Origin: Candidatus Aminicenantota bacterium
GTDB taxonomy: Bacteria; Acidobacteriota; Aminicenantia; Aminicenantales; Aminicenantaceae
Direction: 5' to 3'
Length of the DNA: 10,672 nucleotides
NCBI GenBank assembly: GCA_030673995.1
Contig: DAOUYU010000047.1
Location: 1 to 10,672, forward strand
In this document: one piece after another, positions 1-6,552 of the stretch
Numbering within the stretch: the stretch's first letter is position 1
How the letters are laid out: each line of letters starts with the position of its first letter
The notes under the pieces: generated by a model
Database searches by the model: none
Seen by the model: only the letters and a program-made list of their open reading frames with translations
What the model was told of the DNA's origin: nothing
Position numbers and translations under genes: made by a program

Positions 1-3
1 TGT

Positions 4-79
4 GGGCGGTTAGCTCAGTTGGGAGAGCGCAGCGTTCGCAACGCTGAGGTCGGGGGTTCAAGTCCCCTACCGTCCACCA
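4..79 (+). tRNA. tRNA-Ala (anticodon CGC)
   Basis: A complete 76-nt cloverleaf can be folded by hand. The acceptor stem GGGCGGT pairs with ACCGTCC. The D stem is GCTC/GAGC. The anticodon stem CAGCG/CGCTG holds the loop TTCGCAA, giving anticodon CGC, which reads the alanine codon GCG. The T arm has stem GGGGG/CCCCT and loop TTCAAGT. The acceptor stem carries the G3:U70 wobble that is the identity element of tRNA-Ala, and the discriminator base is A. The 3' CCA is encoded in the DNA. The next gene begins only 19 bases downstream with no visible terminator between, so cotranscription followed by processing is possible. Confidence 0.97.
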
Positions 80-98
80 TTATGAGGAGCGAGAAAAA

Positions 99-815
99 AT
101 GATAAATAGCCAGATTTTAGTCATAGCAGGAACTGCAGCAATCCTTGGTTTAGTGCATACCGTTCTCGGGCCTGACCATTATCTCCCTTTTATCGTCATG
201 AGCCGGGCCCGAAAATGGTCCCTTCGAAAAACACTCTTTATTTCCTTTCTTTGCGGATTGGGGCACGTATTGAGTTCTGTGATACTGGGGCTTGCAGGTA
301 TTGCTTTGGGGCTTGCAGTTTTACGCCTGGAGTCAATTGAGTCGTTTCGGGGTGGAGCGGCTGCCTGGCTTCTTATCGGCTTTGGCTTTGCCTATTTTAT
401 CTGGGGATTGCACAGAGCGATAAAAAACAAGCCCCATAAACATCTTCATATCCATGCAGATGGTGAGAAGCATGAGCATCTTCACGCCCATGAAGGAGAG
501 CATTCCCATTTACATGACCAGAAAAAAAAGGCAAGCCTTACGCCCTGGATTCTTTTTACCATATTTGTGTTCGGTCCTTGCGAGCCTCTCATTCCTTTAG
601 TCATGTATCCTGCTGCGAAACACAATGTCGGTGGAGTCATTTTGGTGGCTTCGGTCTTTGGTCTGACCACAATAGTAACAATGCTCACCATTATCGCCAT
701 TTCTTCGTGGGGGGTGAGTTTTGTTCGTCTGGGAAGCCTGGAGAGATATGTCCATGCCCTGGCAGGCGCTATGATTTTCATCTCAGGGCTAAGTGTACAG
801 TTCCTTGGGCTTTAG
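99..815 (+). CDS. NicO/UreH-like membrane protein, probable Ni/Co or other metal transporter
   Basis: A 238-residue polytopic inner-membrane protein with about six hydrophobic segments. The first helix region contains H20 followed by GPDH (24-27), resembling the His/Asp-rich metal-binding helix of nickel/cobalt transporters of the NicO/RcnA/UreH type. Residues 113-139 form a soluble loop with 11 histidines, mostly as alternating His-x, a typical metal-binding segment in this group. It is followed by a conserved-looking FGPCEPLIP segment in the next membrane helix. The ATG at 99 follows a GAGGAG ribosome site (84-89) at good spacing. Family members are often annotated as sulfite exporter TauE/SafE-like or urease accessory UreH-like. 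Direction of transport and the metal cannot be told; no urease, hydrogenase or metal regulator gene is nearby to decide. Confidence 0.75.
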   Translation: MINSQILVIAGTAAILGLVHTVLGPDHYLPFIVMSRARKWSLRKTLFISFLCGLGHVLSSVILGLAGIALGLAVLRLESIESFRGGAAAWLLIGFGFAYFIWGLHRAIKNKPHKHLHIHADGEKHEHLHAHEGEHSHLHDQKKKASLTPWILFTIFVFGPCEPLIPLVMYPAAKHNVGGVILVASVFGLTTIVTMLTIIAISSWGVSFVRLGSLERYVHALAGAMIFISGLSVQFLGL

Positions 816-823
816 CATTCTGC

Positions 824-1288
824 ATGAAATTCATCGTTGACTGTATGCTCGGGAAGTTAGCCAAGTGGCTTAAAATTCTCGGATTCGATGTCATCTACTT
901 CAGCAAAATCGAAGATTCCGACCTCCTGGTTCAGGCACAGAAAGAGGGAAGGATTCTTTTGAGCAGGGATAACGCATTGATCGAGAAATCTCGTGGTATT
1001 GAAACCCTATTCATAGAAAGCGAAGATTGGAACACTCAGGTCGAGCAGGTTTTGGATGAGTTTGAGCTCTGGCAGATTGTCAGACCCTATTCTCGCTGCA
1101 TCGAATGCAATAGTGAGCTCAAAGATTTGCCCAGAAGCCGGGCCAAGAATTTGGTCACTCCCTTTGTTTATGAAAAGGCCGAATCGTTTGCCCTCTGTCC
1201 CAAGTGCAGTCGCGTTTTCTGGAAGGGAACTCATCACAAGGATATGGAATTCAAAATAGGAGAGATATTGAGAAAAAAAAGCAATTGA
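824..1288 (+). CDS. Mut7-C (DUF82) PIN-like RNase-fold protein with zinc ribbon
   Basis: A 154-residue protein matching the Mut7-C RNase family. It begins MKFIVDCMLGKLAKWLKILG, the characteristic N-terminal segment, with Asp6 as the first likely metal ligand. Further acidic residues sit at D31/D33 and in the SRDNAL segment (D49), as expected for a PIN-like nuclease fold. A C-terminal zinc ribbon is shown by Cys92-x2-Cys95 and Cys125-x2-Cys128. The open frame extends further upstream, but that part overlaps the preceding gene in another frame and is not family-like, so the ATG at 824 is chosen. It lies 8 bases after the transporter stop and has no clear ribosome site, which suggests translational coupling. 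Nuclease activity is inferred from fold; the substrate is unknown. Confidence 0.85.
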   Translation: MKFIVDCMLGKLAKWLKILGFDVIYFSKIEDSDLLVQAQKEGRILLSRDNALIEKSRGIETLFIESEDWNTQVEQVLDEFELWQIVRPYSRCIECNSELKDLPRSRAKNLVTPFVYEKAESFALCPKCSRVFWKGTHHKDMEFKIGEILRKKSN

Positions 1289-1313
1289 TTTCTTTCCTGG
1301 TGATGAATAAAAT
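1285..1313 (+). promoter_or_regulatory. Putative sigma70 promoter for the phosphate uptake genes
   Basis: TTGATT (1285-1290) and TAAAAT (1308-1313) are separated by exactly 17 bases, close to the sigma70 consensus. The -35 element overlaps the stop codon of the Mut7-C gene. Transcription would start near 1320, leaving a leader of about 38 bases that contains the GAGGTG ribosome site of the DUF47 gene. The region is AT-rich, so a chance match is possible. Confidence 0.5.
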
Positions 1314-1357
1314 TAAAACTAAATTGATTTCCCTCCCTTAAAAAATGAGGTGTACAG

Positions 1358-2032
1358 ATGAGTATTATAAGTAAATTGTTCGGAAAATCCCCTTTTGAAC
1401 CTCTTTATCAGCATATGGTGAAAGTGAAAGAATGCGTGGATTTAGTCAGACCTCTTATAGATGCATTGCTGCAAGGAGAAACAAAGAAAGTCAAAGAGAT
1501 TGCCAAAAAGATTTTCAAGGCAGAGCATTACGCCGATATGGTGAAAAAAGATATTAGGAGTCAATTGCCCAAGAGTATATTTTTACCTGTTGCTAGAGGT
1601 GACCTTTTACGCTTCCTGAAAGAACAGGACCATATTGCCGATTCTGCAGAGGATTTGGCAGTTTTGCTTATCCTTAGAAAGACCACGGTGCCAGAAGAAA
1701 TGAAAGAAGACTTAAAAGATTTTGTTAATAAAGTTCTTGAGACCTATGAGATGGCAATGATCGTCTCGAGTGAAATCAAACTCCTGGCAGAAACTTCTTT
1801 CGGGGGCGCTGAAGCACACAAAGTCACGGAGTTGATCGAGCAGATTAAGGTGAAGGAGTGGGAAGCGGATAAAGCTCAGATGAATACGGCAAAAAAATTG
1901 TTTTCCATCGAGGAAAAATTAGACCCTGTTTCTGTCGTGATGTGGATGAATATCCTTAAGGAGCTTGGCACTTTGGCCAATCATGCAGAGAATGCCGGAG
2001 ACCAGATGAGAATGATGCTGCACAACACCTGA
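1358..2032 (+). CDS. DUF47/PhoU-like phosphate transport regulator (TIGR00153 type)
   Basis: A 224-residue, almost entirely helical cytoplasmic protein rich in Lys and Glu, as expected for the PhoU-like DUF47 family, which forms long helical bundles and typically accompanies PiT phosphate permeases. Its length is normal for the family. It opens with the typical short SIISKLFGKSPFEPLYQH segment. A central FLKEQDHIADSAEDLA stretch and a C-terminal ELGTLANHAENAGDQMR stretch resemble the acidic metal- or phosphate-related helices of PhoU relatives. The ATG at 1358 follows GAGGTG (1347-1352). The PiT permease gene starts 100 bases downstream with no terminator visible, so the two probably form one transcript. 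Its likely role is to modulate the permease; this rests on family context and is not shown by the sequence itself. Confidence 0.9.
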   Translation: MSIISKLFGKSPFEPLYQHMVKVKECVDLVRPLIDALLQGETKKVKEIAKKIFKAEHYADMVKKDIRSQLPKSIFLPVARGDLLRFLKEQDHIADSAEDLAVLLILRKTTVPEEMKEDLKDFVNKVLETYEMAMIVSSEIKLLAETSFGGAEAHKVTELIEQIKVKEWEADKAQMNTAKKLFSIEEKLDPVSVVMWMNILKELGTLANHAENAGDQMRMMLHNT

Positions 2033-2095
2033 GATTAGGCAGCTAAAGTTTTCGATTTTTTTCATTTTCAGATTTATTGAATACTGGTGAAGATT

Positions 2096-2143
2096 ATGGA
2101 TTTAAATGCGGAAATGGAAACGGTGAATTTGAATGGATATTAG
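2096..2143 (+). other. Possible 15-codon upstream ORF overlapping the PiT start
   Basis: An ATG at 2096, preceded by GGTGA (2086-2090), opens a 15-codon frame (MDLNAEMETVNLNGY) that ends at a TAG at 2141-2143, eleven bases inside the PiT gene in another frame. Such an overlap could couple translation to the permease or tune it. The PiT gene also has its own GGTGA at 2122-2126, so coupling is not required. This may be chance. Confidence 0.2.
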
Positions 2144-3368
2144 CGTTTTCATCCTGATTTCTGCTCTTTTAGTGGGGCTTTACAGTGCTATCAATATCGG
2201 AGCCAATGATGTGGCCAACTCTATGGCCACTTCCGTTGCATCAAAGGCTTTAACCATAAAAAAAGCAGTTATAGTGGCGGCTGTCTGTAATATTCTAGGT
2301 GCTGTTCTGGTGGGTAGCCATGTGGCCAATACTATACGGAAAGGGCTTATAGATCCTTCTCAATTTGCCGATAAGCCCAATTATCTTTTATTCGGGATGC
2401 TGGCTGCTGTATTGGCTTCGGCCCTCTGGGTTAATATTGCGACCTATTTTAAGCTCCCGGTTTCAACAACACATTCCATCATAGGTGGAGTACTTGGGTT
2501 TGGCCTTGTGAGCGTTGGTTTTGCAGGTATAGAGTGGAAAATTGTGCTCTATGTGGTCTTGAGCTGGATCATTTCTCCGATTTTTGGCGGCCTTATTGCT
2601 TTTACAATTTTTTCTATCATTAAAAAATTTATCCTGAGTTCGCCTGATCCCATTACGCAAACACGCAGGATAGGCCCATTTTTCACCGGGATGGTTGGTT
2701 TTATCCTTTCGCTGGCTGTGATCTATAAAGGATTGAAACACCTTGATCTTGACTTCCCTCTTTTGGAGGCCCTTCTTATTTCTCTTGGCATCGGTGCCGG
2801 AGGATTTTTCCTTGGATCTTTCCTTCTTCGAAAATATAAGGAAAGCGATATGGACCCTTATTATCAGGTTGAAAAGATGGCCAATCCATTACAAATCCTT
2901 TCGGCCAGTTTCCAGGCTTTTTCTCACGGTGCCAATGATGTGGCCAATGCGATTGGACCTGTCGCAGCTATCGTGGTTATTATCCAGACGCAGGAAGTGG
3001 AAATGCAAGTTTCGATCCCGCTCTGGTTGTTACTTCTTGGAGGGGCAGGCTTAGCCTTCGGTATTTATACATGGGGTCACCGCGTTATGGAAACAGTTGG
3101 GGAAAAAATCACTTCTATAACTCCCACCCGTGGTTTTTCTGCCGAATTCGGGACGGCAACCACAGTTCTCCTTTGTTCGCGTCTCGGTATGCCTGTCTCC
3201 ACCACGCATGTGGCAGTGGGCAACATCATAGGTGTCGGGCTGGCGCGAGGAATCTCCGCTATTAACCTGGATGTGATAAAAAAAATCTTTTCTGCCTGGA
3301 TAATTTCTCTTCCGGCTGCAGGCCTCTTCTCTGTTTTTCTGTACCAGATTTTTTTGCTTTTATTTTAA
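2133..3368 (+). CDS. pit: PiT-family inorganic phosphate permease
   Basis: A 411-residue polytopic membrane protein with the inverted duplication typical of PiT (PHO4) transporters, which import phosphate with H+ or Na+ as cotransported ion. The signature GANDVAN occurs twice, at residues 23-29 and 266-272. Each copy is followed by the second signature PVSTTH, at 109-114 and 354-359. A cytoplasmic central loop lies between the halves. The length is normal for bacterial members. The ATG at 2133 is the first possible start because a TGA lies directly upstream in frame; a GGTGA ribosome site is at 2122-2126. The DUF47 gene upstream is its usual partner. The coupling ion cannot be read from the sequence, and PiT relatives can also carry sulfate, but the pairing favours phosphate. 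Confidence 0.95.
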   Translation: MDISVFILISALLVGLYSAINIGANDVANSMATSVASKALTIKKAVIVAAVCNILGAVLVGSHVANTIRKGLIDPSQFADKPNYLLFGMLAAVLASALWVNIATYFKLPVSTTHSIIGGVLGFGLVSVGFAGIEWKIVLYVVLSWIISPIFGGLIAFTIFSIIKKFILSSPDPITQTRRIGPFFTGMVGFILSLAVIYKGLKHLDLDFPLLEALLISLGIGAGGFFLGSFLLRKYKESDMDPYYQVEKMANPLQILSASFQAFSHGANDVANAIGPVAAIVVIIQTQEVEMQVSIPLWLLLLGGAGLAFGIYTWGHRVMETVGEKITSITPTRGFSAEFGTATTVLLCSRLGMPVSTTHVAVGNIIGVGLARGISAINLDVIKKIFSAWIISLPAAGLFSVFLYQIFLLLF

Positions 3369-3438
3369 AAAAAATTCTATCCACAGGCAACCTTTTAGAG
3401 CTCTCATTCATCGTTATTAGTGAAGGAGAAAATTATAG

Positions 3439-4125
3439 ATGCTGAATCCTGCTGCGACCACCACACTTGAAAGGATGTATGGAATAGTTGGCGTCCAATC
3501 TGTTAAAATGGAACAAAAAGAAGAGAGGACGTTCTTGACTCAAGAAGAAAAGGAATCGGTTTTCGCCACAGACCTAAAGGATTCTTCAGTGCTGAAGGAC
3601 CTGATAGTGCGCAGCCGCAAAGGAGACATCCAGGCGATGGAAGCCATTTATGAGCGTTTCAACCGCTCCATTTTCAACCTGGTCTATCGTTACACAAATA
3701 ACAGCGAGACAGCTGAAGATTTACTGCAGGATATCTTTATAAAAATTTTTACCCGCCTTCAGGACCTCCGGACAGAGGATACTTTTGTTGGCTGGCTTTA
3801 TCGTATAGCGATCAATACCTGTTACAGCTATTTGCGCAAAAGCAAAAGCACTCTCCAGAGAGCTATGTCTTTGAGTGAAATGGAAGGAAGAATTAACGGG
3901 CATACATATAAATCCGACGATAGAATGATAAAAGAATCGCTGGATGATGCCATCCAGAGCCTGTCAGGGAAGCTTAAAACTATTTTTCTGCTCCATGATG
4001 TCCAGGGCTTTAAACACGTGGAGATTGCACTCATGCTCGGCTGCTCGGTTGGCACATCCAAGTCGCAGCTTTTTAAGGCGAGGATTAAAATAAGAAAGTA
4101 TCTTAAAGATAAACAGGCGTTGTAG
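3439..4125 (+). CDS. ECF-type RNA polymerase sigma factor
   Basis: A 228-residue sigma70-family protein with the two-domain layout of extracytoplasmic function (ECF) sigma factors. Region 2 spans about residues 66-135 and includes YERFNRSIFNLVYRY, TAEDLLQDIFIKIF and the WLYRIAINTCYSYLRK segment. Region 4 spans about 165-225, with a helix-turn-helix around HVEIALMLGCSVGTSKSQLF. Region 3 is absent, as usual for ECF factors. The first 50 residues form a charged extension not needed for the core fold, and an internal start at Met24 is possible, but the ATG at 3439 has an AAGGAG site (3423-3428). The next gene is a zinc-finger anti-sigma factor 11 bases downstream, so this is a standard sigma/anti-sigma pair, probably for envelope stress. 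Confidence 0.93.
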   Translation: MLNPAATTTLERMYGIVGVQSVKMEQKEERTFLTQEEKESVFATDLKDSSVLKDLIVRSRKGDIQAMEAIYERFNRSIFNLVYRYTNNSETAEDLLQDIFIKIFTRLQDLRTEDTFVGWLYRIAINTCYSYLRKSKSTLQRAMSLSEMEGRINGHTYKSDDRMIKESLDDAIQSLSGKLKTIFLLHDVQGFKHVEIALMLGCSVGTSKSQLFKARIKIRKYLKDKQAL

Positions 4126-4136
4126 GGAGATAAAAA

Positions 4137-4841
4137 ATGAGATGTTCTAGAGCAAAAAGATTAATCAGTGAGTGTATGGACGGCAAGATAAATGACAAAC
4201 AGAATTTGAATCTTGAACAACATCTCGGCTCCTGTCCGGATTGCAAGCAGTTTTTTGAGGACTTTCAGGCAATCGTAGAAAGGGCAAAAAGCTTAGAAAA
4301 TCTCACTCCGTCCGGGCAGTCCTGGCTAAAGATAAGGGCAAAGCTGGGGACAGAGGAACAGAAGGTTTTGACTGTCCGGAGGCAAAAAAGAGGGCGGCTC
4401 AGCCTTCTTTTTCAGCCGCCAAGGCTTAAATATGCTTCGATCGGAGCACTGCTTGCGGCCTTTTTTATTTTTATTGGCCTGTTTGGATTGCAGTACTGGG
4501 GCGGCAGGAGTAACCGGGAAGGAGAGGACCTGCAGAAATACACTCTGGCCAAGTTAAACGAGGCCGAAGGTCACTATCAATTGGCTATAAAGGCGCTCTG
4601 GGAAGCGGTCTCTGCCCAGGGGGGAGCGGAGGACCCTCAGGTTGCCGAGGTTTTTAATATAAACCTGGAAATCATCGATTCTTCCATTGCCGCCTTCAGG
4701 CAGCTCATCCTCCAGGAGCCGGATAACAATGAAGCCAGAATTTATCTACTGGCTGCATACCGGGAGAAGGTGGATTTTCTCAATAAAATGATAGAAGCAA
4801 TAAAAACGTCTTCCTCAAAAGGGATAGGGACGATACTATAG
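4137..4841 (+). CDS. Membrane-anchored zinc-finger anti-sigma factor
   Basis: A 234-residue protein with three parts. Residues 1-45 form a zf-HC2 anti-sigma domain: Cys3 near the start, then His29-x3-Cys33-x2-Cys36, in the usual order for zinc-binding anti-sigma (ZAS) domains that hold ECF sigma factors. A single membrane helix spans about 99-121. The C-terminal part (130-234) is helical and would lie in the periplasm; it ends in a stretch (EPDNNEARIYLLAAYREKV) resembling tetratricopeptide-like helices. The GGGAG ribosome site (4125-4129) overlaps the sigma stop codon, so translation is likely coupled. The protein probably sequesters the upstream sigma factor at the membrane until an envelope signal releases it. 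The signal is unknown. Confidence 0.9.
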   Translation: MRCSRAKRLISECMDGKINDKQNLNLEQHLGSCPDCKQFFEDFQAIVERAKSLENLTPSGQSWLKIRAKLGTEEQKVLTVRRQKRGRLSLLFQPPRLKYASIGALLAAFFIFIGLFGLQYWGGRSNREGEDLQKYTLAKLNEAEGHYQLAIKALWEAVSAQGGAEDPQVAEVFNINLEIIDSSIAAFRQLILQEPDNNEARIYLLAAYREKVDFLNKMIEAIKTSSSKGIGTIL

Positions 4842-4861
4842 TTTCGAAAAAGGAGGCGATC

Positions 4862-5884
4862 ATGAAATCAAATAAAGCAGCAAAGCTTACGGCCATTCTA
4901 GCCGGGCTGTTTTTCCTTATGCTTATGGGATTTTATCCTGCCGAGTCAGCAGGAAGGGAGAAGTATGAAGAGAAGTTTGAGCGAACAGTCAAGCTGGCAA
5001 AGGATGGTCATGTTTCTCTCAATAATATATCGGGAAGCATAGAGGTTAAGAGCTGGAATAAAGGAGATGTGAAGATTGATGCCCTTAAGACTTCAAAAGC
5101 CTCTTCCCTCTCGCAAGCCAAAGAGAACGCAGCAGAAGTAAAAATCGTGGTTCAGAAAGAAGGCGATACTCTTCGGATCAAAACTGAATATCCGAAAAGC
5201 AGAGGATTTCGGAGGAGGAGATCATCGGTTTCTGTCCACTACAACCTGTGGGTACCTTCGAAGGCTTCTATAAGAATCGACTTGATAAGCGGCAGTGTTG
5301 GAATGGAAAATATTGGAGGCGAGGTTAAGCTGGACGTTACAAGCGGAAGCGTTGATCTCAAAGATATTGGAGGGGAAGTTAAGGTCAAAGTTACAAGCGG
5401 AAGTGTGTATGTAAAAAAAGCGGCTAAAGGAGTGGATTGTGAAAACATCAGCGGGAAGCTGGAGCTTCAAGATATCGGGGGAGATGCTTATTTGAAGACA
5501 GTATCCGGCAAAATCAAAGTTGAACGGATCAAAGGTTCAATAGAAGCTGAGACGACTTCAGGTGGGATAGAGATGAGGGAGGTGATAGGAGCTAAGACCG
5601 TTAAGGGGAAAGTTCTGAGTGGTTCCATCGTTTATGATGGGGACATTAATCCAAACGGGAGATACACTCTCCATACACATAGCGGGAGCATCAGGATGTT
5701 TATTCCCTCTGGTTCTGGTTTTGAGCTCGAGGCAAAAACCTTTAGCGGAAGGATCGAGAGCGATTTTGACATCACCATATCAGGCAAGCTCAGCAAAAAA
5801 GCGATTAGCGGAGTTGTCAATAAAGGGGGAGCTTACATGAAGCTCTCCACCTTCAGCGGAAGCATTTATTTGCGCAAAAGATAA
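4862..5884 (+). CDS. Exported DUF4097-family beta-strand repeat protein
   Basis: A 340-residue protein with an N-terminal signal peptide: Lys-rich start, hydrophobic core at about 9-24, and likely cleavage near residues 29-30. The mature part is a run of short beta-strand repeats carrying SGSV/SGKI/SGGI turns about every 18-20 residues, characteristic of DUF4097 (putative adhesin) proteins with a beta-helix-like fold. It has a strong AGGAGG ribosome site (4851-4856) five bases before the ATG, and it lies 20 bases after the anti-sigma gene, so it belongs to that operon. DUF4097 proteins are frequent neighbours of ECF sigma/anti-sigma pairs; the molecular role is not established. No lipobox or C-terminal anchor was seen, so the product is probably periplasmic or secreted. 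Confidence 0.87.
   Translation: MKSNKAAKLTAILAGLFFLMLMGFYPAESAGREKYEEKFERTVKLAKDGHVSLNNISGSIEVKSWNKGDVKIDALKTSKASSLSQAKENAAEVKIVVQKEGDTLRIKTEYPKSRGFRRRRSSVSVHYNLWVPSKASIRIDLISGSVGMENIGGEVKLDVTSGSVDLKDIGGEVKVKVTSGSVYVKKAAKGVDCENISGKLELQDIGGDAYLKTVSGKIKVERIKGSIEAETTSGGIEMREVIGAKTVKGKVLSGSIVYDGDINPNGRYTLHTHSGSIRMFIPSGSGFELEAKTFSGRIESDFDITISGKLSKKAISGVVNKGGAYMKLSTFSGSIYLRKR
5312..5419 (+). repeat. Two-copy 54-bp tandem repeat inside the DUF4097 gene
   Basis: Two adjacent 54-bp units, 5312-5365 and 5366-5419, are similar at DNA level. They encode 18-residue repeats starting IGGEVK and containing VTSGSV (residues 151-168 and 169-186). The close DNA match suggests a recent internal duplication of one beta-helix rung; flanking rungs are more diverged. 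Confidence 0.75.
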
Positions 5885-5907
5885 AGAGAACTTCATTCCT
5901 TTGAGAG

Positions 5908-5939
5908 GAGGAGAACATTTTTGTTCTCCTCTTTTTTTT
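5908..5939 (+). terminator. Rho-independent terminator of the sigma/anti-sigma/DUF4097 operon
   Basis: A perfect 10-bp stem GAGGAGAACA (5908-5917) / TGTTCTCCTC (5922-5931) encloses a TTTT loop and is followed by a run of eight T (5932-5939). It begins 23 bases after the DUF4097 stop codon. This is the clearest terminator in the window and marks the operon end. Confidence 0.93.
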
Positions 5940-5983
5940 GTCCTTTCCTCTTTTTTCTGTTCCCTTTTTATATTCCCAGTTTG

Positions 5984-6012
5984 TTGACAATTCCAAAGGA
6001 TTATTTTAATAT
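5984..6012 (+). promoter_or_regulatory. Near-consensus sigma70 promoter of the receiver-accD-folC genes
   Basis: A perfect -35 TTGACA (5984-5989) and a -10 TAATAT (6007-6012) are separated by exactly 17 bases. Transcription should start near 6018-6020, only about 11 bases before the ATG at 6030. The position directly after a terminator and before a new gene supports it. Confidence 0.85.
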
Positions 6013-6029
6013 TTTTTTTTAGTTTTAAC

Positions 6030-6494
6030 ATGGCAGAAAAAAAAGTATTAATTGTCGACTATGATAAAAAAGCGTTGAATACTTTAGCCGAGCTTTTTGA
6101 AGCCGAAAATATCAAGGTTATAAAGGCCACGGATGGCGCTTCGGCCTATGAAAAATATGAAGAAGAAAAACCAAATTTAGTCATTCTTGAGGCTATGCTC
6201 CCCAAACTGCACGGTTTTGACCTTTCCCAGAAAATTACGCAGGAGAGCAAGGGTAGAGTTCCGGTTTTTATTGTTACCGCGGTATACAAGGGTCATCAGT
6301 ACAGAAATGAAGCCTTGCGAACTTTTGGAGCAACTGGTTATTTTGAAAAGCCTTATGATAAAGATGAATTGATGGAGTCTGTCATGAAATATCTCCGGGA
6401 TAAGGATGAAAGTGACGAGGAAATTCCCGATATCCCGGATCTTCCAAGCGCAGATTCTGTGATAGAGAATCTTGCCAAAAAGCTTAAAGAGTAA
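6030..6494 (+). CDS. Atypical receiver-domain protein (phospho-acceptor Asp replaced by Glu)
   Basis: A 154-residue stand-alone response regulator receiver domain (about 4-122) with a short acidic tail and a C-terminal helix, and no output domain. The beta1 end reads VLIVDYD, so one of the usual paired acidic residues is Tyr (Y11). At the beta3 phospho-acceptor site the sequence is VILEAMLPKLHG, with Glu54 in place of the conserved Asp. The switch Thr83 (IVTA) and Lys107 (EKP) are kept. Glu at this site often mimics phosphorylation, so the protein may be constitutively active or work by binding partners. No histidine kinase is nearby. No Shine-Dalgarno is visible before the ATG at 6030, and the predicted leader is only about 11 bases. 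It precedes accD by 58 bases, probably in the same transcript. Confidence 0.88.
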   Translation: MAEKKVLIVDYDKKALNTLAELFEAENIKVIKATDGASAYEKYEEEKPNLVILEAMLPKLHGFDLSQKITQESKGRVPVFIVTAVYKGHQYRNEALRTFGATGYFEKPYDKDELMESVMKYLRDKDESDEEIPDIPDLPSADSVIENLAKKLKE

Positions 6495-6552
6495 TCTCCA
6501 TCGGAAAAGAAAAAACAATTAAATAAATTTTGAGAAATTTTAGAGCCCTATA

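Noticed and set aside
578..823. N-terminal extension of the Mut7-C frame
   Set aside because: It overlaps the transporter gene in another frame and does not look like the family; the ATG at 824 gives the typical Mut7-C start.
3386..3415. ECF-like self-regulated promoter (GGCAACC ... CGTT) before the sigma factor gene
   Set aside because: The spacing between the two elements (19 bases) is longer than the usual 15-17, and the -35 differs from GGAAC. Not strong enough to list.
5780..6031. Minus-strand frame across the terminator region
   Set aside because: It crosses a clear terminator and promoter, overlaps the DUF4097 gene and has low-complexity composition.
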